64,000 nucleotides of DNA from an uncultured Paracoccaceae bacterium. GTDB taxonomy: Bacteria; Pseudomonadota; Alphaproteobacteria; Rhodobacterales; Rhodobacteraceae. The number at the start of each line of letters is the position of its first letter. Positions within the stretch are counted from its first letter, which is position 1. Under the pieces are notes generated by a model. The model made no database searches. It was not told where the DNA came from and saw only the letters and a list, made by a program, of their open reading frames with translations. Both the position numbers and the translations under genes were made by a program. The stretch lies in the NCBI GenBank assembly GCA_947493335.1, contig CANLQO010000001.1, positions 1,240,001 through 1,304,000 of the forward strand, given 5' to 3'. Positions 26,751 through 35,560 of this stretch are shown here, in pieces.

Positions 26751-27539
26751 ATGCTACGTCGAATTTTAATATACTTTCTAAGCTTCACGCTGGCGGTTCT
26801 TGGGCTCGCATTCGTTTTTGTCCCGCCCTACATCGTGGAAATCACTGAAGCACAAATTGCTGAAGAAGTGGACAAGAACCTACCCTACACGGTTGATAGT
26901 GGCTTCTCCGTGACCGTTCAGTCGGCTGTTGTGCAACTAAGTGATGAGAATAAGATAGTTCTGGAAGCACAGTTTGACGCACGTGGCCTGACACTAGAGG
27001 GAATGGGGACAGCCGACGTTGCCTCTTCGCTTAGGTACGAAAACGGCAGATTTTACCTGTCAGACCTCAAGCATGACGACGTTGTGTTTGCGTTCTCGGA
27101 GAATAGCGAAAGCACTATTTCTGACGTTAGATCAACCCTTGAGGGGATATTGCGACGCGAAACGGAGGAAGCTGATTCAAGCGGTGACAACGATAGAATT
27201 GGGCGCTTGGCTGAAGCCAACGAATACTATGAGACTGCATTACGCGAAGATGCTTTGGAGTTACTGGACAACGTTTTAGGCTCATTCCCAGTCTATGACC
27301 TAAGTCGAGTGAACGACAGCCGCTTCAGACTCGCGGCACTTGCTTTGGATGATGTCGAAATCACCTCTGAGAAGGTTTTGGTAACACTATCATTGCAGAG
27401 ATTCATAATCACTCTTGCAGGCATTCTTGGCTCGTTCTTACTCTTCATGGTCATTTTTCTTGGGCCCCATAATACGATCCGGCTTTCGAAACTCCTAGCA
27501 CGATTGGCGAGTGGCAAGAGTGATGACACTAAGCGCTGA
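26751..27539 (+). CDS. DUF1439-like membrane-anchored protein
   Basis: A 262-residue protein with an N-terminal hydrophobic segment (about 4-25) and a second near the C terminus (about 218-240). The region between starts VEITEAQIAEEVDKNLPY and continues with VQSAVVQLSDENKIVLEAQ, similar to the DUF1439 lipid-binding-like fold (strand-rich tube), although no lipobox is present. The ATG at 26751 is preferred over a TTG thirteen codons upstream. The coding sequence is noticeably more AT-rich than the liv operon before it, marking the edge of an accessory region. Function is unknown. Confidence 0.6.
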   Translation: MLRRILIYFLSFTLAVLGLAFVFVPPYIVEITEAQIAEEVDKNLPYTVDSGFSVTVQSAVVQLSDENKIVLEAQFDARGLTLEGMGTADVASSLRYENGRFYLSDLKHDDVVFAFSENSESTISDVRSTLEGILRRETEEADSSGDNDRIGRLAEANEYYETALREDALELLDNVLGSFPVYDLSRVNDSRFRLAALALDDVEITSEKVLVTLSLQRFIITLAGILGSFLLFMVIFLGPHNTIRLSKLLARLASGKSDDTKR

Positions 27540-28298
27540 ACGGTCCGCACCGTCGCCTACCGATTCCATTTGATGACTAAGAAGCGGTCATTAATGTTTG
27601 CTTTTGAATGGCAGCAATGTCCGCATTGGGATCTTTGTTAACAGCAATCCGCATTGCCAATGGTCCGACTTAAAACTCTTAATGCCGAAGGGCGACGACT
27701 CATATTGCCTGTACCCGGCTCGCTCGAGGGTGACTTTGAGCAAAGACGGCGGCGCGATGCATTCACGAACTGGATCTCTCGGCCGAATGCAAATGTGTGT
27801 TCATGCGATCTGGATAGACGAGACACCCGATTTAGGCTAATTTTTTCCTGAAGTCAGCCAGAGCGAAGGATACCGTTCATCTTGCAACCTAGATTTTGTG
27901 GCAAATTTTCTGAGATTTCTGGTTGTTGTGACCTCTTCTAGGGATTTGAGCTACGGGCTTGGTCTGCGAGGCGTGTGTATCTAAACGAGGGGCGGAGACC
28001 CGAGTGCCAACGGAATACCTTTTTGGGTAGACTGCCGAAAGCCCGATTTCCCAAGTCCGTTTTGAGGCGTGCGGGGATCCACCATCCCCGCCCTGCCCCT
28101 CATACGCCCCTCTTTGGTGACACCCGCACTGAGGAGAGACCGGACGCGAAGCAACTTCTCATTTGAAGGACGAAACACCAGATTGGGGCAGATGCACCGA
28201 TTAGTGCTTTGCTGCTTTGGCGCGGCGTTCACGCCAGGCAAAGGTCCTGTAATGCAAAAAATGTGCCACAAAGGGCCAATATACAGGATTATTCCGGT
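27540..28298. other. Gene-poor region, 760 bases
   Basis: No convincing gene was found. Several short open frames (up to about 110 codons) exist on both strands, but none has a ribosome-binding site, a recognisable domain or a consistent codon pattern. A short inverted repeat at about 28071-28089 (GGGGATCCACCATCCCC) is visible. The region may hold decayed coding sequence. Confidence 0.5.
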
Positions 28299-28892
28299 CT
28301 ACTCTTGGACAAACGACATTTGCTCGACCCGCGTTATTTTCCCGATCGGCGCGCCTGCCAATGCCCCATGTTCACGCAGGGTTGCGGACGAGTCCGCGCG
28401 ATAGAGGCAATAGGTGCCTTCACTGGTCAGGTAGGACCTGTCCCACTCGATGATGTCACCAAGTTTGTCCATCGCTGCGACCGAGTTTGCCGAGATGCGC
28501 TGTTTCTTGTCGAGACCAAAGAAACCGACCCCGGGGATGGGACGCTCTACCACAAAGACATTGTGACCCGGCTTCGGGGTTGGTCCCGAAACGGTTCCGC
28601 CGCCGAGCATCGGAGTGTTTACAAAGATGACTTCCGAAATCTTTGCGACCTGGATGGACGAAACATCGAGGAATGCAGACAAACTCTCTGCGTCTCTGGC
28701 GCTAAAGATCGCATAGGAATTCGATCCGGCGGCCAGCGAATTTTCGACTTCGACACCATGAGCTTGGAGGAGGCTGGGTGAAGGCGGTTCGAGCGGCGCA
28801 TAAAGTTCGACGACAAATTGCCCTGCAAAAGCGCTGTTTCCGAAAAGCGCAAGCACCGCCGACACTATCAAGGCATAGAGAGAATTGTGCAT
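28299..28892 (-). CDS. Secreted protein with DUF4242-like domain(s)
   Basis: A 197-residue exported protein with a signal peptide of about 24 residues ending GNSAFAG. The C-terminal half reads HNVFVVERPIPGVGFFGLDK, then WDRSYLTSEGTYCLYRADS and REHGALAGAPIGKIT, the pattern of DUF4242 (small ferredoxin-like proteins; one Streptomyces member binds nickel). The N-terminal half (FVVELYAPLEPPSPS, SNSYAIFSARDAESLSAFL) looks like a degenerate second copy. The ATG at 28892 has AGGAG seven bases upstream. It diverges from the CadC-like regulator with 78 bases between starts, which suggests regulation by it. Confidence 0.68.
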   Translation of the reverse strand: MHNSLYALIVSAVLALFGNSAFAGQFVVELYAPLEPPSPSLLQAHGVEVENSLAAGSNSYAIFSARDAESLSAFLDVSSIQVAKISEVIFVNTPMLGGGTVSGPTPKPGHNVFVVERPIPGVGFFGLDKKQRISANSVAAMDKLGDIIEWDRSYLTSEGTYCLYRADSSATLREHGALAGAPIGKITRVEQMSFVQE

Positions 28893-28970
28893 ATCATCGC
28901 TCCTGTTGTCGGCTTTTTGGATGCAATGTGTTAGCATAGATCCGACCCGAGTATCCTTTGGTAGTTTCGC

Positions 28971-30590
28971 ATGAGTCACGAAAAAAAGGCGAAATCTGAA
29001 CATGGGGTGACCTTGGGAGCCTTTGGCTTCAACCCCGAAACACGGGAGCTAACTGATGCGGACGGCCAGATTGTTCGCATGCGCAAACAATCGGCTCACG
29101 TGCTCGCAGTGCTTGTCGATGCGAACGGCGCCGTAGTGGAGAAAGACACGTTGTTCGCGCAGGTCTGGCGCGGCGTCGCGACCACGGACGACTCTCTTGT
29201 ACAATGTATTAGCGACATTCGAAGAACCCTCGGTCAAGAGGCCGTCGAGACATTCCCCAAGCGCGGCTACCGGCTTACCCAGATCACGCCAGTGGCTGCG
29301 CCGAAGCCACGCGCGCGCCGTCTTTTCGCACCCATTGTCGCGCTTGCCGTCGCCTGTATCGTCGCACTTGCCGTCGTCTTTAACTATATCACGCCACGCT
29401 CGCCAGAAGCGATCAGGCCTCCGGATGTATCGCCCGAAGATACACTCGCCGTGTTGCCCTTTGTCAATCTGAGCCCCGACGAAGACCTGACATTCTTGAG
29501 CAACGGGTTGAGCGAGGACATCGCGACCGACTTGTCGAAAGTGCCCCGTTTGACAGTGATTGCGCCCGCATCCAGTTTCGATTTCCGCAATGCGGAGGCG
29601 GGGTTTCAGAGGATCGCTGATGACCTTGGCGTGCGTTTTCTTGTTCGCGGCACAGTGCGCCAGGAAGGCGATCGGGTCAGGATAAACGTGTCGCTGATCG
29701 ACCCCGAAGAAGGGGCAAATCTGTGGTCCGAAAGATTTGACCGGCAAATGGAGAGCGTGTTCGGACTTCAGGACGAAGTGACGCGGCATGTGGTCGATGC
29801 TCTTTCGCTTACCCTGGATCGCCAAGATGCACCTGCGGACCGGATCGAACCTGACGCCTACTTCATGCTGCTTCGTGGTCTTGAAGTGCTCAGAGAGGCA
29901 GGGCCCGATGCACTGCAAGAGGCGCGGGTTCTGTTCGAGAACGCTGTTGTGCTTGATCCGCAATATGCGCGCGCCCACGCCAGTTTGGCACTGATATCCG
30001 GTCGAGAGGCCGCAAGAGCCCTTCCGGACGGGGCGACCGTGCAGACATTGGTGGAAAGCGGTCTTGAGCGTGCGGTGACCGCCATTCAGTTTGACCCGAA
30101 TTCGCCGCACGCCTACCTCGCGCTTGGCACACTCAATCTGGCAATCCGCGAGTACGATAACGCGCTTGCAGCGGCGCGACACGCCATCCGACAGGATGCC
30201 AATTTTGCAGACGGCTATGCCTTGCTGGCAGAAGTCGGGCTTTTTGGCGCGGACCTGGATGAGGCCTTGCGTGCCATCCGTCGCGCCAAACTGCTCCACC
30301 CACATCACACATCGGAATATGACCACATTGAAGGTGCGATCCTCTTTCAGATGGGCCAGTATGAGGCAGCCGTACCGCTGTTGTCAGGCAGTGACACCGA
30401 CACCTGCCTCGCCACCCTATTCGCCGCATACGGTTTTCTGGAGGACACCGAAGCGGCCTCTGCAGTTCTTCGACGTTCGGGTTTGAGCGATCAGGCTTTG
30501 CAACGCGCGGCAAAAGCCGCCCCCTTTCGCTTTGATGCGCGTCGGGAACGGCTCATTGAAGGGATCGTGAAGGCCGCCTCAATTGAATGA
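28971..30590 (+). CDS. CadC-like membrane transcription factor with TPR region
   Basis: A 539-residue protein. Residues about 12-105 form an OmpR-type winged helix (GAFGFNPETRELTDADG, DSLVQCISDIRRTLG, VETFPKRGYRLT). A single membrane segment follows at about 120-140. The periplasmic part begins with a TolB-like domain (about 155-270; TLAVLPFVNLSPDEDLTFLS, VRFLVRGTVRQEGDRVRINV, LIDPEEGANLWSERFDR), and then a TPR-rich region (about 300-520). This is the layout of CadC/ToxR-like one-component regulators fused to TolB-N and TPR modules. It has no phosphorylation site, so sensing is through the periplasmic part. Likely targets are the divergent DUF4242-like gene and perhaps the facing secreted-protein gene. 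Confidence 0.8.
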   Translation: MSHEKKAKSEHGVTLGAFGFNPETRELTDADGQIVRMRKQSAHVLAVLVDANGAVVEKDTLFAQVWRGVATTDDSLVQCISDIRRTLGQEAVETFPKRGYRLTQITPVAAPKPRARRLFAPIVALAVACIVALAVVFNYITPRSPEAIRPPDVSPEDTLAVLPFVNLSPDEDLTFLSNGLSEDIATDLSKVPRLTVIAPASSFDFRNAEAGFQRIADDLGVRFLVRGTVRQEGDRVRINVSLIDPEEGANLWSERFDRQMESVFGLQDEVTRHVVDALSLTLDRQDAPADRIEPDAYFMLLRGLEVLREAGPDALQEARVLFENAVVLDPQYARAHASLALISGREAARALPDGATVQTLVESGLERAVTAIQFDPNSPHAYLALGTLNLAIREYDNALAAARHAIRQDANFADGYALLAEVGLFGADLDEALRAIRRAKLLHPHHTSEYDHIEGAILFQMGQYEAAVPLLSGSDTDTCLATLFAAYGFLEDTEAASAVLRRSGLSDQALQRAAKAAPFRFDARRERLIEGIVKAASIE

Positions 30591-30604
30591 TGCAATTAAT
30601 TGTC

Positions 30605-31345
30605 TTACGGCATCTTCCAGTCGAACCATCCTTCATGCGGGCCTGGTGCCAGACCGTGACTTTTCCCGTCCTTGCAGTGTGACGCGAGCCTGAGAGTGAA
30701 CGGAGCCCCGTTCGATTCACCAACAATTGCCACGGGAATAGCGCGCGGATTTGTCTTGGTCAGTTTTGGATCATCCGGATCGAACCCGGCGAACCTGTGG
30801 AAAGGTAGCGCGCCGCCGATGATCGGATAGTCGAGTTCAATGGTAACGTTTCCACTTCCGACTGCATCGGACCAGAATCCATGGATCGGGTCAGTGACAG
30901 GTTCGTGCACAGCGTCCAGCGCACGCGGCATATAGGACGTTGGGACAAGTGCATTGCCCGGGATTCCAATGTCCGGCTTACCAGGCAGGCCGATCAATGG
31001 ATTGCCCCCAAACGCATTGCCTGAGCTGTCTTCGCCACGAAGGCGCACCCACATGGTGTATAGCGTGTTCGGTTTTGCTCCGGTCACCTCGACCTCGACT
31101 TTTGACGCACCGCCGCCTTGCCAGATTATCAGGTTTGCAGAAGCCTCTGGCCAATCGTAGGGGCGATAGGGGTGATTTGCAGCGTCGTCCTGACAGTCGA
31201 CCGCGACGCTTTGCCCTGTCGGCATCACAGTGTTGAAGTCAAGACGCGGGAACTCGCCTTCGTATACCGTTTGCATTTGCTCGTCGGCGATCGCGTCACC
31301 TCCAAACACAATGAGAGATAAGGCTATTGTGACCATCGTCTTCAT
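30605..31345 (-). CDS. Secreted protein of unknown function
   Basis: A 246-residue exported protein with a signal peptide of about 20 residues (TIALSLIVFGGDAIADE). The mature part is strand-rich, with two Cys (VDCQDDAAN and ASHCKDGKS) and a region rich in Gly and Pro (GNPLIGLPGKPDIGIPGNAL). No family is recognised; the arrangement suggests a beta-sandwich. The ATG at 31345 has GGAGGAG six bases upstream. It converges on the CadC-like gene, with 14 bases between the stops. Confidence 0.68.
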   Translation of the reverse strand: MKTMVTIALSLIVFGGDAIADEQMQTVYEGEFPRLDFNTVMPTGQSVAVDCQDDAANHPYRPYDWPEASANLIIWQGGGASKVEVEVTGAKPNTLYTMWVRLRGEDSSGNAFGGNPLIGLPGKPDIGIPGNALVPTSYMPRALDAVHEPVTDPIHGFWSDAVGSGNVTIELDYPIIGGALPFHRFAGFDPDDPKLTKTNPRAIPVAIVGESNGAPFTLRLASHCKDGKSHGLAPGPHEGWFDWKMP

Positions 31346-31829
31346 CTTGGGCTCCTCCAATTTTTGGTTGCTTGCGACCTGCTTTGTGCAAATCGAGCAG
31401 ATTGAAATTGGGCTATCCCGTCATCGAACGTCCCGACGGAAAGACGAATTTGGGACGAAAGAAAGACGAATTGTCGCTTGGTCTTCGACCTCGGTTGTTC
31501 TTCCAGCCCCACACCCATGGGCGTTCAGCTGGTAGCGCAATAAAGACGACGGGCGAAACACAGTATCGGACGGCGATCGCATAAACGCGTTCTGGATCGA
31601 TATTTCAAAGCAGTCAAAGCAGCCGGCCTTTATGTCTGTTGCCGCATTGGACTTTTGGGCTGTGAACAGTCCTCGGACGCGGCGCGGTCACGAAATACCA
31701 AGGGCAAGTTGCTCCGATAAGGGCCGTCCTTGATCGACCTCGGCGGCTCCTGTTCGGCCGATGCTGCATCGCCTCCGAGGTCGGCGCAGAGCCCATAGAC
31801 ACTGATGCTGCGCCGCAGTGGAATGTCCG
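31346..31829. other. Non-coding gap, about 480 bases
   Basis: No gene is supported between the secreted-protein gene and the methyltransferase gene. Short open frames of 60-100 codons are present on both strands without ribosome-binding sites or family resemblance. The promoter for the minus-strand secreted-protein gene must lie in the first part. Nothing else is recognised. Confidence 0.5.
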
Positions 31830-32570
31830 CTACGTGGCTTTCTGCAAGCGGACGATGATCTCGGGGCTGTCACTCATCAAGGGTTCTCGCTTCCAGGTTC
31901 CGAAGGTCTCCGACACCATCAGGCCGTTTCTAGCGGCGAATGCTTCTATCTCTTCCAAGTCGAGAAAACGTAGCGTGCTTCGTGACGTCAAAACTTCACT
32001 ATGGTCGTTGAAGTCGTAGCGTTCATCGAACGTCACGCGGTCATCGCAGACGCTTAGAACGTTATGGGTGACTGCAACGGTTCGGCCTCCGCCTAGGGCG
32101 AACGGAGGCGCGGCACAGTCCGGCCTCCATCGCAGCCAAGGTCTAGCGGCGCGATTGCGGGTCTCGAACCAAAATGATCCATCGCGATACAGCCGCTGTT
32201 CGACTGCATTAAAAAGCGCTGAAATCTGGTCGTCTTCCAGGAGGCACTGAAACGCGTGGCCTGTCATGATCGCAGCATTGAACCGTAGATCATTGGCGAG
32301 ATCGGTAACAGAACCTATAACCCAATTCACGGATCGACCCGTGTCTTTTTGCGCGGCCATAGCAACCATCTGCGGGGAGAGGTCAACCGCCGTAACCTCG
32401 TATCCGCGATCTGCGAGATCCAGCGCGAAGGTTCCGGTCCCGCATCCAATGTCCAAGAGCGCAGCAGGTGGTTCGGGCAGTTCGGCAATGTAGAAATCAA
32501 AGTCCTCGCGGCACTGATTTATCGCATCGTATACCTCGACGAGTCTTGGGTTCTGATACAGCGCGTCCAT
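31830..32570 (-). CDS. SAM-dependent class I methyltransferase
   Basis: A 246-residue methyltransferase. Motif I is LLDIGCGTGTFALDLADRG (about residues 43-60), followed by the acidic end of strand 2 in VTAVDLSPQMV and motif II near FNAAIMTGHAFQCL. The start at 32570 (MDALYQNPRLVEVYDAIN) matches the usual opening of this family, and an upstream in-frame extension has no domain content. The substrate is unknown. It is divergent from the unknown protein gene that follows. Confidence 0.8.
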   Translation of the reverse strand: MDALYQNPRLVEVYDAINQCREDFDFYIAELPEPPAALLDIGCGTGTFALDLADRGYEVTAVDLSPQMVAMAAQKDTGRSVNWVIGSVTDLANDLRFNAAIMTGHAFQCLLEDDQISALFNAVEQRLYRDGSFWFETRNRAARPWLRWRPDCAAPPFALGGGRTVAVTHNVLSVCDDRVTFDERYDFNDHSEVLTSRSTLRFLDLEEIEAFAARNGLMVSETFGTWKREPLMSDSPEIIVRLQKAT

Positions 32571-32600
32571 GAACACTGACCTACAAATTTGGCGTCCGCT

Positions 32601-33776
32601 ATGGAAGCCGACATTCAACTTGAAGCTCCAAAGGTCAACTTCGTCCGCAGATCGGTCATCTACTTTAAGGAATGGCCTGCCGCACCGCCGCACGTCCGGA
32701 GTGAGCCCAATCTGCATGATGCTGCGCACAGCTCGAGTGTCAGCTTTGCGAAAAACGCGCTGTTCTCGGATCAAAAATACTTGCTATGGTGTACCAGACG
32801 AGAACAACCCTCCAATGTTCTAGAAAGGCGTATTTTGAACGAGTATCCGTTTGATCCTGAGGAGCTTTCAGATGCCGCTCAAGCCCTATTGGTTCAGAAC
32901 GGCTCTGCTCAAAGTTACAGCCTAGCCCATCAGATACGCGATGACGTCAAAGCAGGGCCGAACCCGAGTTACTTCGTTGCACTGGCTTGGACGCTCACCG
33001 AAATCGTCGAAAGTGGAGTGCATGTAGACGACCTTTGGAACGATATTCAAGAGGCTCAGAAAGCACTCGACGCTGCCATAGCCCTTAACCCAGAACTGAT
33101 GCGAAATGACTCTTTTGTTGGACAACAAAAGCGCACGAGTCTTGTACATGATCGCGTCAACAAATTCGAACAAGCGGAGCAGGCAAGGCTAAGAAAGGTT
33201 AAAGGCAAGAGCGACAGCGAACTCAATGCAAAACAGGCTGCGGACATAGCCTATAAATCGAAGGATCCTGAGGAAATAGCGTATTATTTCTTGCTCGCGG
33301 CACAAAAGACTGAAGCGACCGACCCTGAGAAAGCCGAGTGGTATCTGAACAGCAGGACCCACGCACTCTTGGACCTAAGGAGGTGGGATGAAGCTGAACC
33401 GCAACTTCAGCGAATGGCAAAGGGTAATACATCTGTCGATTTTTGGATCGAGCAGGGTTACGTCGGACTTCTTAGAATAGCGGCCACAAAATCTAACGTT
33501 AGAAAATTCAAAAAAATTTGGGGGCAAGCTCAGTCTGCCAGCTCACCCATTCCGGGAGTAACTCCTAATTACTACAAGGTTCTTCGCTTCGGTGTGGAAC
33601 AGGATATTTTCGATTTCGTTGATCCGGTTGTCAAAAAGCTCATTGAGAACAAGTCATACAAAAAGTCGAGGGAAGATCAGGAGCTTCTTGAGCTTGCCGC
33701 CAATTACATTGGGCAAAAATCGCTTCAAACGTCCGACAACAAACTCCGTTCATTATTTCGATTTCGTAAATCTTAG
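32601..33776 (+). CDS. Hypothetical helical (TPR-like) protein
   Basis: A reading of up to 391 residues. From about residue 80 on it is strongly helical, with TPR-like spacing: IQEAQKALDAAIALNPELM, PEEIAYYFLLAAQKTEATD, SRTHALLDLRRWDEAEPQL. No family is recognised. The first 75 residues have poor coding character, and the true start may be a TTG near 32835 (reading LNEYPFDPEELSDAAQALL, with AAAGG before it). Base composition is lower in GC than most of the window, suggesting recent acquisition or relaxed selection. Confidence 0.5.
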   Translation: MEADIQLEAPKVNFVRRSVIYFKEWPAAPPHVRSEPNLHDAAHSSSVSFAKNALFSDQKYLLWCTRREQPSNVLERRILNEYPFDPEELSDAAQALLVQNGSAQSYSLAHQIRDDVKAGPNPSYFVALAWTLTEIVESGVHVDDLWNDIQEAQKALDAAIALNPELMRNDSFVGQQKRTSLVHDRVNKFEQAEQARLRKVKGKSDSELNAKQAADIAYKSKDPEEIAYYFLLAAQKTEATDPEKAEWYLNSRTHALLDLRRWDEAEPQLQRMAKGNTSVDFWIEQGYVGLLRIAATKSNVRKFKKIWGQAQSASSPIPGVTPNYYKVLRFGVEQDIFDFVDPVVKKLIENKSYKKSREDQELLELAANYIGQKSLQTSDNKLRSLFRFRKS

Positions 33777-34087
33777 CATCGGCAAGAGACCGTCAGCGTT
33801 ATGCAGCTAAGGCGCCATTGGCGCAACCGCAGCGAAATGGCGTTTTGTCCCGCAAACCGTCCAAACCCACCCCCCATCCCGTCCCGGATCGGAACAAGCC
33901 GCTTGCGGCGCCGATCCATCGCCTGTCCGCCCCTCCGAGCAGACGATTTGGTGGCGTTGAGAGATCGTCCGCCGGATCTCCCGAAAAGCTGGACCATAAA
34001 ATGCTGGTCATCGCCGTCTGTCGCCTCCCCGCGGACCGGCGACCGATCTGCGAGACAACGGCAACCAAGGTCCCGCATCGCGCCCCG
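33777..34087. other. Non-coding gap, about 310 bases
   Basis: GC-rich sequence with overlapping short open frames on both strands, none with a ribosome-binding site or a family resemblance. The stops of the unknown helical protein and the lysozyme-like protein converge here. Nothing else is recognised. Confidence 0.45.
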
Positions 34088-34810
34088 TCACCCCGGAAAG
34101 ATCTGCACCATCGCCGCATCAAATCGGGCCCATGTCATCGTGGCCTTGTTGCCGGCATACCCCTCGTAATGCGACCTGCCTGATGGCGTGGGCAACCCGG
34201 CCCAGATCTTGGCAAGGTTCGCCATAAACTTGTGGCGCGAGATCTCGCCACTCTGCAATGCGATCAACCCCGCCTCAACCAGCAGCGCATTGGCCAGCTT
34301 GTCCTGCACCTCGTGATCGAACCGCGCGTGCGGATTGATACCCACCTTGTCGACCAGTCGCCGCAGCGTAGCGGGGATGAACTGATAGCGCCCGATGGCA
34401 TGTGGCTGACCGGGGGTCGCGTCGATCCAGCGGTAAATCTCGGCAACCGTCATCTGGGTGGGCCGTCGCGGTGGCTTGATCCGCGCGCCGTACTGCACCG
34501 CGTCATAACCCGCTGGCCCCGCCTCTGCCGCCGCGATCAGATTGCGCAATTGCGCCGCAGCACTTTGCCCGGTGCCAAGGTAGATGCGCCCCGTCTCCGG
34601 CGTCACCCGCACCGGAAACGGCCGGAAAAAGCTGGTGCCATCGCGCCCGATAAACAGGCTGGACCCATCGGCATCACCCGAACGCGCGCCCATATCAATC
34701 AGCGCGCCGGAGCTGCCCGCCAACCCCGCCCCAAAAAGCGACGCGACCTCTGCCGCCCCGGCCGTGGGCCAGATCAGACAAAGCAACAACAGAATACGTG
34801 CCAGCACCAA
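34088..34810 (-). CDS. Lysozyme-like exported protein
   Basis: A 240-residue protein with a signal peptide (about 1-19, LLLLCLIWPTAGAAE). The C-terminal two thirds resemble a lysozyme/transglycosylase-like fold: LIAAAEAGPAGYDAVQYG, VAEIYRWIDATPGQPHAIG, GRYQFIPATLRRLVDKVGI and DKLANALLVEAGL. The E in AAAEAG is the likely catalytic acid. It probably acts on peptidoglycan in the periplasm. A TTAA-N7-TTGA near-match to a CtrA box lies about 115 bases upstream. Confidence 0.7.
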   Translation of the reverse strand: MVLARILLLLCLIWPTAGAAEVASLFGAGLAGSSGALIDMGARSGDADGSSLFIGRDGTSFFRPFPVRVTPETGRIYLGTGQSAAAQLRNLIAAAEAGPAGYDAVQYGARIKPPRRPTQMTVAEIYRWIDATPGQPHAIGRYQFIPATLRRLVDKVGINPHARFDHEVQDKLANALLVEAGLIALQSGEISRHKFMANLAKIWAGLPTPSGRSHYEGYAGNKATMTWARFDAAMVQIFPG

Positions 34811-34925
34811 AGCCCCTTTGCGGTTTCGATCGGTTTTGTCACATCAGGGTTGAGATTTGGTTCACAAGACCTTTTGCCACCGCAACGCGACCCCGCGTTG
34901 ATGGGATATTCATCCGTGCGTTGTG

Positions 34926-34940
34926 TTAACCATCTCTTGA
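34926..34940. promoter_or_regulatory. Near-consensus CtrA-type box
   Basis: TTAA-N7-TTGA (TTAA 34926-34929, TTGA 34937-34940) matches seven of eight bases of the CtrA consensus, and the left part reads TTAACCAT, a common CtrA half-site. It lies about 115 bases upstream of the lysozyme-like gene on the minus strand. Control by CtrA is inference. Confidence 0.35.
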
Positions 34941-35030
34941 CCGCATTCCTGCGGAATTCCGCGTGAAATCCGGCGCTCAACTTCCGATCAACAGCGTGCG
35001 CTGCGGTCATGAACCCATCTTAACACCCTG

Positions 35031-35071
35031 ATGCACACGGGTTGTGCATGGCCTGTGCATGGTGTGTGCAT
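35031..35071. repeat. Helically phased GTGCAT repeat array
   Basis: GTGCAT occurs at 35044-35049, 35055-35060 and 35066-35071, exactly 11 bases apart, and its reverse complement ATGCAC is at 35031-35036. The spacing puts the three copies on one face of the helix. The array lies about 75 bases before the -35 element proposed for the tmRNA gene. It looks like a protein-binding array; no regulator is known to me for it. Confidence 0.45.
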
Positions 35072-35120
35072 CCGACTTTTCGGCAAAATCCGTGGTTAAC
35101 CATGACGGGCGCACTTCCCC

Positions 35121-35149
35121 TTGCCCCGGTGCCGCGAGACGCCTATCTA
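35121..35149 (+). promoter_or_regulatory. Putative tmRNA promoter
   Basis: TTGCCC (35121-35126), a 17-base spacer and TATCTA (35144-35149) give a plausible sigma-70-type promoter, with transcription starting near 35156. This agrees with the expected 5' end of the acceptor piece of the two-piece tmRNA. Confidence 0.4.
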
Positions 35150-35155
35150 TGGTCT

Positions 35156-35480
35156 GTCCTTCGGGACTATGGACATAAACGCGCTCGTAATAAGCGGATC
35201 GGACCCGGGGGCGGTACCCGGCGTCTCCACCAATCAACCTTCATTTGGGGTCGGAGGGGGACGAAATAGGATCGACGAACGTCTAAAGGGGTTTGCTTTG
35301 TCTCGGTGAGTTACCACCGTTATCGGTACACAAAAGCTAGTTGCAAATGACAACCATGCTCCGGTCGCAGTCGCTGCTTAAGCAGTGCCTAACACCGAAA
35401 ACTTAACTCCATAGGTTTTGCGACCTATGGCGGGGTTCGCAGGTACCTGGCAACAGAAACCTGCACTTAACACCCTCAAA
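35156..35480 (+). ncRNA. ssrA: Transfer-messenger RNA, two-piece permuted form
   Basis: The gene is circularly permuted, as in Alphaproteobacteria. The acceptor piece comes first: a UUCG-capped hairpin (about 35157-35171), a T-arm with CCGGG-GGCGGTA-CCCGG, and CTCCACCA ending at 35232. A spacer of about 20 bases is followed by the coding piece starting near 35253 (GGAGGGGGACGAAATAGGAT). The tag reading frame is 35343-35381: ANDNHAPVAVAA then TAA, the alphaproteobacterial tag type ending in the ClpXP degron. tmRNA rescues stalled ribosomes and marks the product for proteolysis. The 5' and 3' ends are approximate (about 10 bases). Confidence 0.92.
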
Positions 35481-35560
35481 GCATTCACAAACGCGCCAAA
35501 TGCGCCGTCACGTCCCATTGCCCTCTTGCGTTTCTTCAAGGCCCTGCGCACCATCTGCTT

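Noticed and set aside
28069-28404. A 111-codon plus-strand frame upstream of the CadC-like gene
   Set aside because: No ribosome-binding site or domain, and its end overlaps the DUF4242-like gene, which has a good start and signal peptide.
29049-30326. A 425-codon open frame on the minus strand opposite the CadC-like gene
   Set aside because: The sense strand has winged-helix, TolB-like and TPR regions; the antisense reading is a compositional artefact of high GC.
26617-34087. Prophage or transposon island
   Set aside because: No integrase, transposase, terminase, capsid gene, tRNA attachment site or flanking repeat was found.
35031-35071. CRISPR-like or mini-satellite array
   Set aside because: The units are only six bases with 11-base spacing over 41 bases, so a regulatory array is more likely.
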